From NCBI GenBank assembly GCA_015179045.1, contig WHUZ01000007.1:310001-374000 (forward strand): 64,000 nt of DNA. The letters are read 5' to 3'. The notes under the pieces were generated by a model. It saw nothing but the letters and a program-made list of their open reading frames with translations. It did no database searches and had not been told where the DNA came from. Positions 1 to 11,458 of the stretch are shown in pieces. Each line of letters starts with the position of its first letter. Within the stretch, counting starts at the first letter, position 1. The translations under genes were made by a program, and so were the position numbers. The DNA comes from Kalaharituber pfeilii (taxonomy: Eukaryota > Ascomycota > Pezizomycetes > Pezizales > Pezizaceae).

Positions 1-1341
1 CACACGATTCGAGCATCACGGAAGTCGTCAGCAAGGTTGGCCGATATTGGTATACTCGTACCTATGAGCGGGTCATCACTGGGGCGAAAGGAGAAGCGAT
101 GGGGAGAAGTATGTGGATGGACAAAGGGCTCCTGAGGGAATGTGCGAAAAAGAAGACGGGGATAAGAATGCTGGTTGCCTATGCAAGAAAAGCGTCCGTT
201 CCAATTACGCAGGCGGGAGTAAAACCGACGCTGAAGTTGATGGTCCCAGAGAGTGTTTCTAAGGTGGCAGATGATGCAGCCAATTCAGCGATCACAAGCA
301 GCTCGATGACTGTGCCATTCAAGTTGGATGTGAGCCAGAGTTCGAGGCCCGTTATCACCAATCAAATCAAGAGGTGTAATGTTTCAGAGCGACGAGTGGC
401 GTTTCAGGATTGAATTTGAATGATTCTGTTAGCATGATGACGGTTATGAGATGATGATATGATACCTACTTACATCCATTTTTGTTCACGTTGAGTTTAG
501 TTGTGGGGGATTTCTTTTTGTTAATCCTACTTCTAAGGTAGTGTTTCCTTTACTTGTTTATATGGTGGCGGGGTCACATCAATTTGTCGTTATGTCAATA
601 TTACGGAGTTTTTCTTTTATGATAGGGCCGAAGGTTAACGACTTTTTCTTATAGTCCTACAAAGATTGGCAAACAAAGCTTATGGGAAGGCGCAATCTGT
701 TTATTTTCATTTTTATTTTTATGTTGATTTTTTTTAGCATTTTTGTTATTGTATTTTGGTATTTTTGTTCACTCATGTATAGGTTTTTCCGAGGTGTTAT
801 GACGGCTAGACCAGCAACACTCGTTTCTTTTTATATCATTTTTAATATTTTTCTTTTCTATTTGTAGCTTTGTTGCTGTTTTTTTTTTTTTTTTGGTGTT
901 GTGTTCGTCTGATACGAAAGTCTATGAACCAGTTATATATTATGGATTGATTATAATATTGCTTTCACTCCAACACATAAATGGACCCACATAAAATAAG
1001 AAAAAAAAAAAAAAAAAAAAAAAATTTCTCCTACTTTTATCATATCTTTATCTAGTTTTCCTATATAGCCATCTATACTATATCTATGTTTTTGTTTTTC
1101 TTTTGTTTTTCTTTTCCTTTGTCGGTTTCCTGCATATGATTTTCCTGTTGTTCGTTTCCCACATATAGCCCAGGTGCCAGGGTGAAGAATTACGAGTAGT
1201 AGTGAATATATAAATTCTTGCATGGAATTCATACAGTAGAACAAAATGACCAATAAAAGTAGGGTAGCTATACTTGCGGATTCGGACCGGGTCAGGCTAG
1301 GGGCGTCGGCGAGCGGGGGGGTGGGAAGTACTATACTGTAC

Positions 1342-1412
1342 ATGGAGTACAAGTCGGGGATGGTTCGAGTTTAAGGCCCCATTCGGCGCCTTGCGTTAGG
1401 CAAAAAAAAAAA
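1342..1412 (+). mobile_element. SINE-like poly(A) insertion
   Basis: A 71-bp body ends in a 12-base poly(A) and is flanked by ACTGTAC direct repeats (1335-1341 and 1413-1419). It contains GGATGGTTCGAGTTTAAG, close to a pol III B box (GGTTCGANNCC). This suggests a 5'-truncated tRNA-derived SINE. The 7-bp repeat is short, so the call is tentative. The body differs from families A and B below. Confidence 0.45.
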
Positions 1413-1934
1413 ACTGTACTACCTGCCTAATAAGTTACATACGCGCACTTTCTGTTTCTGGCGCCCCTCCCCCGGATCGCCAATTGCTCGCATCTGTCCC
1501 CGCCTTATGTCGTTTATTTATCGATTCCCAGTAGCGAGATGACGTGACCTTGTTTCTCCACGTGCGATCTTCCCCCGGTCGGCCCGGCCGCGCGCCCGCG
1601 TAAAGCATGCACCCCAGAACCCGAAATACTGGGTTACAGTAGCCGGATAATTAATGAATTTTCCGACACTGGCGGAATCGATTTGGGCTGAGTTACGCTC
1701 CGGAGCGTCTGCTGGTTTTTTTTTGTGCACTGCGTCCCCTGGGACGGCTGGATGCCGCTGCAGTCTCAGCGGAACTAAACTAAGACCATTGACAGGTCAG
1801 GCTTGCGTGTTGGGTATGCTTCAATGGTTAGCTGCCCGGACTCCCCAGACTGCCGAAGCCCTACGGTAGCAGCAACCTAGTACTGGCGCTTCTATTTCTA
1901 CCCGTTGCTGGTTGTCAGGATTATTGTTTGGCTG

Positions 1935-1945
1935 CAACCAGACTA
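1935..1945 (-). repeat. Family C nano-insertion, 11 bp
   Basis: CAACCAGACTA lies between two perfect copies of GTTTGGCTG (1926-1934 and 1946-1954). Reverse-complemented, the insert reads TAGTCTGGTTG, the left part of the family C consensus TAGTCTGGTTACGAGACTA. Confidence 0.7.
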
Positions 1946-3041
1946 GTTTGGCTGAGAACTGCGCAGTAGGCAAATGCAGTGCCTTCAGCGGCCCCTCGTG
2001 CTATGTAGGCGAGGGGCCAGGGGGTGCCGAGATTACCCCCAGGGTATGTTCGCGGGGGGTATATCATAGTGCAACCAGACTAGGTAGTCCGACAGGAGCA
2101 GCCTCGACGGATTCGGCAGGGGATGAGGGGGATTGCGCTAACCTGAAAGGGCAGACGGGCACGGGCCAACCTTTCTCGAGCGCCCAAGCTGCACGCCCCG
2201 CGGGGAAGGGGCCGAACACGGGGGGCGGCTCACTCATGATTGTTTTACTCCGTCCGCTTGTGAATCACAGACATCGGATGAGGATAATGAGGCCAGCGTG
2301 CTCTTCCTGGCAAGCAGGCACGCGATAGGGTCCCAGGCTGTGGACATTCGATGTTGATCGGGATGCACTGGGCGGCACAGGGGGAACGAATGATCGGTAT
2401 GTAGTTGTCAAGTGCATAAAGGGGCTCTCTGCCAGTGTCTCGGAAAGTGTTGTGGTGATTGGGGGCCCTGAGCAATGCGTTTCAGAGGGCTTCGATGATC
2501 ATCTACTAGGCAGTACATCGTGAGATATATTCTTGCATCCTCCACGCGCGCCTGCCTTGGCTGTCTATACACTCACTACAGAGTGCTTGTATAGCGAAAA
2601 ATAGGGGCTCCATACACGGCGGGTCGCATGCCAATGGTTGTACAAATCTCGTCCCGTGAACACCTCTCCGGTGACCCATGTCTACTTTCCACAGCGCCAG
2701 GTACAAATACATCTAGTACGTGCACTACGACTTTTTTCTTCAAGTAAACCTCCTAACATTCATAAAGAGACACACAGTTGGCGTATTTCTTCGAGTGTGC
2801 TGCCTCTCACGGTACTTTTGTTCATGTGCTGTTCCTCCGTTCGCTCTCACCAGTCATCCTTGGTCTACAGTTTAGGGATTGTCTGATTTATACAATTGCT
2901 GTCTGGAAGTTGGTTTACACTCCATTATATAGCTAGGTGCTTCCACCTCTACCTCCCAAGCCCCTTTTCGGTGTTACTGCAATTCCCTTGCTTTGGGTGT
3001 CAGGGGGTTATCGACAGTCTTTCAATCCACTGCGATGCACC

Positions 3042-5936
3042 ATGGTTTTTCGTCACAATAGAACTTCTTCTGGATCGGCCTCCCAAGTTTCTCGCCATGC
3101 TCGCTCGCACTCCTCCGGAACCGATGTCCTGTACCACAGCAGCGTGACATCGCGATGTGGGGAAGATCTCATACTAGAACAAATATATGAAGCCAATACA
3201 CCGCTGCAGGATACTTTTTCGCGAGGCTCCTCCAGCTGCTCTCCGCGAGCTCCATCGGCTTCAGCTTCTGGTAACGGGTCATTATTGCAGTTACCGCCAT
3301 TGAATTTCGCGCTTCCTCCGTTTCATTACTTGCGAAATGTATACCGCTTCGGCTTCAGAGTCGTTTCGTTAGCCGCAAGACGAGTGCGGCGGTCCCTTGA
3401 TCCTACCATAGGCAACTATGAGTTAGTGCCTCCTAGCCCATTGGACAGGAATGGGAAAGTACGCAGAGGCCTTCTCTGCCGTCCAAGAGCTGTGGGGTTA
3501 CTGGGCTTGCTTTTAATAATCCTCACATTTCCTCTGTGGGGAAGGATTTTTGCCATTCATTCGGCTCCACAATATATTCAAGGGCTTACTTTTCCTATGA
3601 ACACTTCAGATCCAAATCACATCATAATATACCACATTGAGAGCCAGAATTCCGACCTGGGCCTCACGTCGTATAGACAGGATCAAAGAGATATTTTTCG
3701 TATTGACTTTACTCATCCTCGTGAACCGCCAGCCCCTGTTTATTTCTATAAGGCTACTTTAAAGTCAGGATACGAGGGTCGAGCTTATCTTTATGAATCG
3801 GTACCCCTTAATGGGGCCAAGGTAGTACTCAAACACTTCTTTGCCATGACAAGGTCTCAACCAGTCCCGAAAAGTGTCCGATCGAAGCTGCTCAGCGAGG
3901 CTAGAGCATTAAACAGGGCTATTACAGGAGAAAGCCATTGGACAAGTGGGATGAGCATCCTCTCGGAAGAAGGAAATTTGTGGGGTTGGTCACCCCTGGG
4001 GGATGCTAAAATCTCAAATTATGACAAAACGTGGAGGGACCGTCGATTAGAGTGGCCTGTAGAAATTTCCGCAAGTGTGAGAGCGTGGATGCCTTTCAGG
4101 GAGGTGGTTACACAGGAAGAAATCAAGATGTATGGTTTACAGACTAGCAAGGAATATACACCCAAGAGCGGATCTGTCGCGGAGGAACAAGAGGAAGGTG
4201 AACTGATTAAGCTATTGGATGTCTTCTATTTACCGGACTTCGAAATAATGGAGGTTGAGGTTGAAGATACTCCAATGCAGAACAAGCCGCAGCCGAAAAT
4301 CGGAAAGCGGAAGCCAGAAGAGCAGTTAACGGAAGAGGAAATAGTAAAGCAAGAGCAGTTGATGAAAGAAGCAGAGCGGGGGGCAAGTGCACTGGTAGGG
4401 GAGATGAAGGGGGAGGCAGAGGCTGACGAGGAAGAGGCTGAGGATTCGGGACTGGAGGCCGAGGGGACAGAATGGCAAGAGGCGGCTGAAGAGGCATCCA
4501 ATTCCCAGCAGCAGCAGCAGAAGAAGAAGAAGCGCATCCTGAGGAACGCCCTTACAGACATTGAGACATGGGGGATTGTGCTTCCTTTCATAAACGGCGG
4601 TGATGTAAGTCAAATCTGTATCATGGAACGCCGAATGGCCTGGGCGCAATGCTTACACCCGCCTTCTTAGGCGGACCACCTTCTCGGATTGCTACCCCTT
4701 GTCGGACTGACCCCAGCGGACCTTGACTGGCTCTACCGGCCTCTTTTTGCCAATGGTGTCATAAAATCTCTCGCTCGAATTCATCATACTAAAGAAGACA
4801 TGGGGGATCGAGAGCAGTTCCACTGGGAATTCATGAACGGGAATTGGTACACTGAATTCGGGACCTCTGAGTTTGAGGACCCGGATTCCGTCGAACACAT
4901 CGGGACACAGGGAATCCCGGGAGCTCGACGTCCAAAGCGTATTGCTGCCAATGACGAGGGATACTGCCATGGTGATGTCAAGTTGGACAACATTTTCATC
5001 CGCAAGCTTGCTGGAGAGGAGCCCACTACGTCTGCAGGTGCCGGACCGAATCCTTCTTCACATGCTTTCATGAAGCCGGAATCTTACCTTCAGCAAATGA
5101 AGACAGAAGTCAAGAAGAGCAAGCCAACCCCTCGGGGGCCCCGCCACTTTTTTGTTCTCTCCGACCTTTCGCAAGTTCGTCGTTTCCACGATAGTTATCA
5201 CATCTCGCAGAATTGGCGAGATTGCCGCCTCGTAGACACCGACCGTGCATGGCGAAGCTACCTTCAGCTGCTCCGCCTGGGGAGTCGCACCCGCCCTGAC
5301 CGTAATGGCGGAGAGAGCACAACCAAGATGTTCGATCAGGCCTTCCTCAAATGGCGAAATATTTTCATTAAGAGCCACGGTCGTTTACCGCTTGCCCCTC
5401 CCAACGTCGCAAGAAGTATGCGATCAGGCATCTCCGATGAGCGTGAGCTGAGCAAGCGCACTGATATTAGCGATGACATGGATGCATCTCGCAGTAGCGA
5501 GGACCCGGAAGCCTTTGTCGCCGCATACTTCTCCTGGCTTGCCGATCCTACCATCCCATCGCATTGGTTTGTTCGACAAAACACCACCGAGACCCCCAGC
5601 ACGCAGCCCCGTGGCAGAGAAATTCCCGCGAGGGATTTCTGGGAAAGAGACCTCTCTGAGACACGCAAAATCTCCATTGCAGGCTCTCCTGCCCGTGAGA
5701 TGACACGCAGCCAGGTCTTTAGTGTTATTGACGGCATGGGAAATGAGGTCGAGCTTATGAAGAAAATGCGTGAAAGCGGGAGAGGGGTCGACATACCCAG
5801 TTGGTATTATGAGTTTGGTGGCGAAGGAAGGGGAAGACCCGGTGGTGGAGATAGTCGCACGCAGGACTTGTCGGAGGAAGAAAAGCTCGTTGAACAGGGC
5901 ACATCGGTACTTCGCGCAAGGTTAATGGGAATGTGA
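3042..5936 (+). CDS. Membrane-anchored protein kinase-like protein
   Basis: Predicted 942-residue protein in two exons, 3042-4604 and 4671-5936. The 66-bp intron (GTAAGT...TTCTTAG, phase 0) joins exons that both read in frame. The start at 3042 has a good context (CACCATGG); an upstream in-frame ATG at 2937 is less likely. Residues about 150-172 form one strongly hydrophobic segment, so the protein is probably a single-pass membrane protein. The C-terminal half is kinase-like: a VVLK lysine near residue 264, a hinge-like PFINGGD just before the intron, and a catalytic-loop-like HGDVKLDN at about 621-628. The DFG position appears to read DLS (about 686-688), so activity is doubtful and it may be a pseudokinase. 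A long acidic, glutamate-rich insert with a QQQQQKKKKK tract sits between lobes (residues about 385-510). No orthologue is named; the substrate is unknown. Confidence 0.8.
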
Positions 5937-7194
5937 AGTACCTATTTATTTGACAGCAGTATGCTATTGACTAGTTTAAATTGGTTAATCACGGCAATCT
6001 TTCATTCCTGTAAATAATATGTTTCTTCCTCAGTCTCGAACCATCTCTTTTTTAGCTTTTTGTCGTTGTAGAGTACGTACTTAAGGTTGTGGAAAAATAC
6101 AATTTTGTCGAGGATACCTGCATAAGTGTGACAATCTCAACGAAAACAAGCCCCACAAAGTGACTGACTGCTGGAAACATTTAAATACCATTCTTCTTGG
6201 ACTAGACCAAAACAGCAAAATTCTGGTCTCCCTCGTTGTGATAAAGCCCGTTTTGGTTGCATATTCTTGGACCGAAGGCCGGTGCACATACATGTGCTAT
6301 TATCGGCATGCCGCAGCTATTCCGTTACACCCAAAGCGATTCTGTGTGTAATGTTTACTCTTCAGATGTTGCTAATCACGATGCTGCAGAGTACGATATA
6401 GCACATCGACTGTATATACATTTCCCTCTCCCTCTAGGACCGAACCTATAGATTGCTCGGTGAGCGAGCTTTTTAGTTCCTTTGGCCCGCCAGAAACCAG
6501 TTGATAAAAAAATTGTAACATCAAATTTCCCCATATGACGCCCCGCATCTGGTGGGCGATGGGGAAGCGCATGCAGAAATTTTGGCGCTCACGTGCTCGG
6601 TGCCAAGACGTGGTGCTGGGGGGTCGTGGGCTCCCGAAACGGCAGTCGAGTTTGACCGCGACTTCCGTATTGGGTCATGATTGACGATGCGAGAGGACCA
6701 ACGCCGAGCGGCAGCATATATGGCGCGATGAATTGATTTGATGGTCTTGGCCGAATGACAAGCAAGTGTTTTTCTCGGAGATTGTGAAGAGGCCTCTTGT
6801 GGGTGTTTTGCTAAATGGATACCGGCAGCATTAATTGCTCATGCATGCTTTTTTAATTTTCAGTTGCACGACGATGATTACTTTATTTTGCTTATTATTT
6901 CTTATGTACCTTAAATCCCCCCATAGCCCTTAGGGCGGCATGCGATCAATGATATATTTAAAAAAAAAAAAAAAAAAAAAAAAAACTGCGTTCTAACTCG
7001 ACTGGCGAAATTTTCGCTTCCGGGGTCGTATAATTTAGAGAGCCGTCAACTCACAACTACACTCACTTTGAGACCGTTCTGACGCTAGAAGCAGCTGCTC
7101 CAAATAGCAAAAAACGTAATTTGCCATCACCTTCGATGGTAAGGAGGCTTGCTGGCCAATCTTTTCTACTCCAGTCTTATTTCGTTGTTCCCAC
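5937..7194. other. Intergenic, no gene seen
   Basis: Open frames here are short and lack recognisable domains. The only feature is a family A poly(A) insertion at about 6917-6985. Sequence from about 7195 begins to match the GH51 pseudogene. Confidence 0.5.
6917..6985 (+). mobile_element. Family A micro-retroelement
   Basis: The core CCATAGCCCTTAGGGCGGCA is followed by TGCGATCAATGATATATTT and about 26 A residues. It has the same order as other family A copies: a CCC...GGG hairpin core, then TGATAT, then poly(A). I could not find a target-site duplication, so the boundaries are approximate. Confidence 0.7.
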
Positions 7195-8630
7195 TAGCTT
7201 ATAAGGGTTACTGAATCGACGCTCGATGGAATAATGAATTGGAAGACGAACATTGGACCGTTGGAGGATAGGCCTGGAAGACCTGGTAAACGGGGCTATT
7301 ATACTTAATACAGACGGGTTGGGTTTTCTTGAGTATCTTGGGGTGAGTTCAGGCTGGTTCTTATGCTGTAAATGTGTGTCCATTGGTTAATCGAACCTCT
7401 CCTTACAATCTACGCTGGCTATTCCCTTGACATTACTAACATCAGCCCGGCCAATACTGTGCCACAGGAGGACATGTGGATTTATATTCAAGTGGCACTT
7501 ATCAGCTTGAGTACGCCATAGGGGACCCAGAGACTACCTATTGGGGCAAGAAGCGTGCCGAACATGGTCACCCAAAGCCATTCAGTATCAAATATGTTGA
7601 ATTCGGAAATGAGGATTGGTTTACTGACAGCTACTACTCGCGATTCCCCATGTTCTTGGAAGCCCTGCTAACGAAGTGCCCGGATATTATCTATATTGCC
7701 AGTCGTGCAATTGAGAACTCTCCATATGCGTGTGTATACACACCGTACTTGAAAAGAGCTAATCAAGAATTCGTCTCCAAAGACCACTACTAGACTCCAC
7801 AATTCTTCAAGGTCAACTTCAATTACTTTGACAACTGGAATGAGGCCACAGGTTATAAGGTTATCACCATCTTCGTTGGCGAGTTCTCTGTCTTGTCACG
7901 AGACAGGCCAGGTGGTGTTGACTGACAGAATGGCGTGGGCCGTTTCTCTTACCCACCGATGATTGCGGCTGTGGGAGAGGCCATATTTGCGTTGGCCGTG
8001 GAGAGGAACCCGAATGTGGTCAAGTTGTGCAGTTATGTGCCGTTGCTTCAGAACTTCAGTAGGTATCAGTGGACGGTACGTTGCCCGCACAACTTGCATT
8101 TAATTCAGACGGACGCTGATGTATTGCCCTTTATACAGCCTGACTTGATCACCTTCACCGCAGACCCTGCAGAAACTGTGCTCTCCACCTCCCACTACCA
8201 ATTCAAGCTGTCCTCCACTTATACTGGCACCGAGTCCCTGCCCATCATTAACACGGCCGGCAACTCCAACCCTCTCTGGCGGTCCTCCTCCATTGAAACC
8301 GCCAAGAAGAAGGATTTTTTTTTTTTTTTTTTCACGTGACCCCGCTTGTAGCTGTTCGCCATGGCAGGCAAGAAGAAGGATAAAGAACGTGTTTTTGTGA
8401 AGCTTGTGAATTCCGGGGCGGAGAAGGTGCCGGTGATTGACCTGGATAGGGAGGTGTATAAGGCAAATGTGACATTTCTGATGTACGAGGACGAGTACGC
8501 GTTTAATTGTATTAATAACGCGACGGCGATCTCGTTGCAAGAGAGGGACGTTGGGACGTACAAGAAGGGAACGAAGAAGGTGAAGTGGGACGTGCCTGGG
8601 TGGAGTGTGGTGGTGTTGGAGTTGAGGTGA
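7195..8630 (+). pseudogene. Decayed GH51 alpha-L-arabinofuranosidase
   Basis: Pieces of a GH51 arabinofuranosidase (removal of arabinose side chains from plant hemicellulose and pectin) lie in order across frames. They are an IGPLEDRPGRPG-like segment near 7250-7300, NTDGLGFLEYL near 7310-7345, YAGYSLD near 7410, then IKYVEFGNEDW near 7590 (GNE holds the family acid/base Glu). FVGEFS near 7875 matches the nucleophile region, followed by ERNPNVVKLCSYVPLLQ and a C-terminal beta domain to VPGWSVVVLELR. At least two in-frame stops (TAG at 7791, TGA at 7922) and several frameshifts break it, and the N-terminus is missing. One ancestral intron survives (8076-8138, GTACGT...ATACAG). A family B element (8316-8368) interrupts the last exon. 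It is clearly inactive as read. Confidence 0.8.
8316..8368 (-). mobile_element. Family B micro-retroelement in GH51 remnant
   Basis: A 53-bp insertion: poly(T) followed by CACGTGACCCCGCTTGTAGC and TGTTCGCCATGGCAGG. It is flanked by a perfect 13-bp duplication, CAAGAAGAAGGAT (8303-8315 and 8369-8381). On the minus strand it is a body ending in poly(A). Removing it and one repeat rejoins the GH51 reading frame (ETAKKKDKERVFVKLVN), so it landed in a coding exon. Confidence 0.88.
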
Positions 8631-8733
8631 AGGGTTGACTAACTGTGAATTATCGGTAAGAGAAATTTGTACGCAGGAGACATTGAGTTTGTGTAGTACT
8701 GTAGCTACAAAACTAATGAATAAATGCATTAAG

Positions 8734-8749
8734 TCTGGTTACGAGACTA
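8734..8749 (+). repeat. Family C nano-insertion, 16 bp
   Basis: TCTGGTTACGAGACTA lies between perfect copies of GCATTAAG (8726-8733 and 8750-8757). It is nearly the whole family C consensus. Confidence 0.75.
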
Positions 8750-8823
8750 GCATTAAGCTACCTTACAAACGCTGCAGTTGCATAATGTATATGCATAAAA
8801 AATATGCACGAGGGAAGGTTCAA

Positions 8824-8885
8824 TTTTTTTTTTTTTTTTTTTTTTTTATATCAATACTCGCATGTCGCCCTGTGGGCTATGACGA
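8824..8885 (-). mobile_element. Family A micro-retroelement
   Basis: A 62-bp insertion: poly(T), ATATCAATACTCGCATGTCG, CCCTGTGGGCTATGACGA. A perfect 10-bp duplication, GAAGGTTCAA, flanks it (8814-8823 and 8886-8895). Confidence 0.88.
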
Positions 8886-9256
8886 GAAGGTTCAAGTTCT
8901 CCCACCACAAAAAGACTGCTTTTCTAGCTTTCATACATGTCATGATCGAGGTTGAGATAGAGACCTCGTGGGGCGGTTCTCAGTACATTAGGAATGCAAA
9001 ACTGGAGTTTTTAATTATGCAAAACTTTGCAGTTACTCAGATCAAACGCCATCATACAATTGATAACACGTCCACATTAGAAACAATATGCTCTACGATT
9101 GAAATGTTCATACAAAGGGAACAAGGGTATAACAACTTGGCAAGCAGTACTCGTCAGAGTGTTCAAAAACCGAAAAAAAGAGAACAAGGAAACCTAAATG
9201 CAAAAAAATAAAGAACTGACAAAAGAGAGCTCATACTAGACTTGGCAAACCACTTA

Positions 9257-10600
9257 CTAGCTTCCAAAACGCCACCCACTTGCAGGAGGTATCTGGTTGA
9301 CATTCCTCCAATTGAAGGCCTTCTGTGTCCCCGGGTGGTCCGGATCTTGATTCGGTAGTATTCCCTGTGCCTGGCCACCGGACGCTGGCAAGAGCGAATA
9401 CTGGCCAGGTACCAGAGATGGAAATAGCGAACGCGCGGCCGGCCTATCAGAACCTGCTGGTATTAGCGAAGCTGTAGGCATCACCACACCACCACTACGT
9501 TCCATTCGCCAGGCTTCCATTGGGCGGCTGCTCGATTGTCCGCTTGCGCTGCTTCCGTAAGTTAAAGAGTAGTTGCTACCACTTTGGGCTATACGGTCGG
9601 GCGGGACGCAGCCCCATCCGGGCGGTAGCACCAGTTTTGTTACATCCGCTTCTCTGAGGACATTCCAGTCCATATATTCGACACCCAGTGTGTTCATCCA
9701 AAATTCTAGATCCTCTTTCCCCGTGTAGCCGTTCATGAATCTGCGTACTGTCGATGTGTATTGTGGGGTGTTTTTAATGAGATGAAGCAGAATTTTATCG
9801 AGCGGAGTGCGTACTTGTGTGAGTGGGTTTGCAGTTGGTAACTGCATTCGTTTTTGAGTTGTAACTGCAAGAATTGGGTTGCTGTTGTCCTCGGAGGATG
9901 AATCGTCAGCGTCGTAGATGTCAAAATCGGTGACGGCGGCCGCGCTGGGATGATGGAAAGGGTTGTACGGAGCTGGACTCTTGCCTCGCCCGCCGCCTCC
10001 ATGGCTCGTGTATTGTCCCGTTTTGTATCCTCTGTGCGGTGAATTCTGGAAAGAATCCTGGACAGAATGGTCACCAAGGTGATTTCCATAAGCAGCACCA
10101 TTGTTGAAGGTTCCGCCTCTCGCCCTTTTATTCCTGAAAGGGATCTGTAGATGTGTATTGTCCTGCTTCGGAGCAAAAGGGTTATGATTGCTGTTCACCG
10201 AGGCGTTCTGCTGACTCTGAAATGGTCTTCCGTTGAAGTTGCCGCCCCTTCCTCTGCCTCCGCCTCCACGGCCATTTCCACGTGGTGAATTGAAACTATG
10301 ATTTCCACGAAGCGGAGAACTTTGACTCCAGGTATGGGAATGCCTATTCTCGCCATTACGTGCCTGCCACTCACGCTTGGCGCCATGAGTATTGCTCGGT
10401 CCACCCCTACCTCCCCCTCGACCCCGGCCGCGGCTGCTACCACCACCGCGCGTGGGAGGTCCAAAAGTGTTGTAAAGCTCTTGATTCCACATCTCGTCCG
10501 ATGCTCTCTCCAAATGACTTGATTCCGTGTTCTCTGCACTGGGAACCCTGAATATAATGTGCTTGGTGCCGAAACTTCGCTGATTCAATATCCTATTCAA
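9257..10600 (-). CDS. RGG/RG-rich protein, putative RNA-binding
   Basis: A 447-residue single-exon reading frame. The N-terminal third is rich in arginine-glycine: GGGSSRGRGRGGGRGG near residues 52-67, GRGGGGRGRGG near 108-120 and GGGGRGK near 200. These are interspersed with asparagine and serine, as in RGG-box RNA-binding or phase-separating proteins. A more ordered region follows (about residues 260-330: PLDKILLHLIKNTPQYTSTVRRFMNG...WNVLREADVTKLVLPPGWG), which looks like a small folded domain that I do not recognise. The C-terminus is proline- and serine-rich and ends NWRNVNQIPPASGWRFGS. No RRM, KH or zinc finger is visible. The start at 10600 is the first ATG of the frame; a spliced upstream exon is possible. 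Function is inferred from composition only. Confidence 0.65.
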   Translation of the reverse strand: MNRILNQRSFGTKHIIFRVPSAENTESSHLERASDEMWNQELYNTFGPPTRGGGSSRGRGRGGGRGGPSNTHGAKREWQARNGENRHSHTWSQSSPLRGNHSFNSPRGNGRGGGGRGRGGNFNGRPFQSQQNASVNSNHNPFAPKQDNTHLQIPFRNKRARGGTFNNGAAYGNHLGDHSVQDSFQNSPHRGYKTGQYTSHGGGGRGKSPAPYNPFHHPSAAAVTDFDIYDADDSSSEDNSNPILAVTTQKRMQLPTANPLTQVRTPLDKILLHLIKNTPQYTSTVRRFMNGYTGKEDLEFWMNTLGVEYMDWNVLREADVTKLVLPPGWGCVPPDRIAQSGSNYSLTYGSSASGQSSSRPMEAWRMERSGGVVMPTASLIPAGSDRPAARSLFPSLVPGQYSLLPASGGQAQGILPNQDPDHPGTQKAFNWRNVNQIPPASGWRFGS

Positions 10601-11448
10601 CAGGTTCTGTACGGACTATGGTTAGGATGAAATCAACTGGGAATACCTTTCGCTTCTGCCTTGTGCGCAACTCAGATTAGCAAGTTTGATAAATCTGAAG
10701 ATAGTTGCTTCCAGCACTTCGATCTCTTTCTCTTGGTCCTGGTGCGATTCCTTCTGCCAACGGTCTGACCCTTACTAGTCTAATACTTTGGGTTAATAAC
10801 CAGAATCTCAAAATTTGTCAGTAATGAATTATGTGGTATGCAGAAGAAGAAGCAAGGAGCTGTAGTGGCACTCTGTGCCGTAGATGTTTTGATTTGCTTT
10901 AAATTTGGTTCTTGTTCCTTATTGTTAGCTAAGTTCGTGGTACCTGAGGCTAGGTCAGGGAAACATCCAGATGCGTTAGCAGGTAAGGTTCAATGAAGGG
11001 GCAGAGGGTAGTATTTTGAGTATGAGTGAGTTTGGTGCGTGCGGTGCTGTGGTATAAGAGGAGTTTTGTCATTGTGACAATAGACATGGCCCGGTACCTA
11101 GAAATAAAGAAGAGCCACTCTTGCCCGAACGAGGTTTCGCACCACGCTACCCAAACGTAGTTGTCAACCCTCACGATGCCGGTGTCAGAGCAGCTGCTCG
11201 AGGCAACTCGCTGGACAAGCATTGCTCGAGATCGTTATTCCGCCAACGAGTACTAAGGTACCTGAGACGGTAGTATGGTTTCTGAGGCTCCTAGCATCCA
11301 TTCACTTGGAGGAGAACAAAGAGCGCTGCAACTGGGTAAACCATGATTCTTTCACCATGCGAAGCCAACCCAAGCTAACACGAAACGTAGGAAGTTCGAT
11401 GTTGCGTGCATTTGAAGTTCGCATTCGTAGGCATCTGCAAGGATTTCA
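10601..11448. other. Intergenic, no gene seen
   Basis: Possible promoter and 5' leader of the RGG-rich gene. No domain-bearing frame, terminal repeats or convincing TATA box was found. Confidence 0.45.
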
Positions 11449-11458
11449 TCGTCTTAAA

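Larger units (their letters stand above)
1..3041. other. Gene-poor left end
   Basis: No convincing gene is seen here. Short open frames exist at 99-413 (+) and in the GC-rich stretch 1500-2350, but none shows a domain, signal peptide or intron pattern. The stretch holds T-rich low-complexity DNA (about 680-900), a poly(A) run at about 996-1023, a SINE-like insertion at 1342 and a tiny insertion at 1935, each listed separately. Confidence 0.5.

Noticed and set aside
99..413. 104-codon frame at the left end
   Set aside because: No domain, signal or codon pattern supports it, and an overlapping antisense frame is equally plausible.
2072..2084. GCAACCAGACTA as a nano-insertion
   Set aside because: Flanks share only about four bases.
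2937..3041. Upstream in-frame start of the kinase-like gene
   Set aside because: The ATG at 3042 has a better context, and the added residues show no feature.
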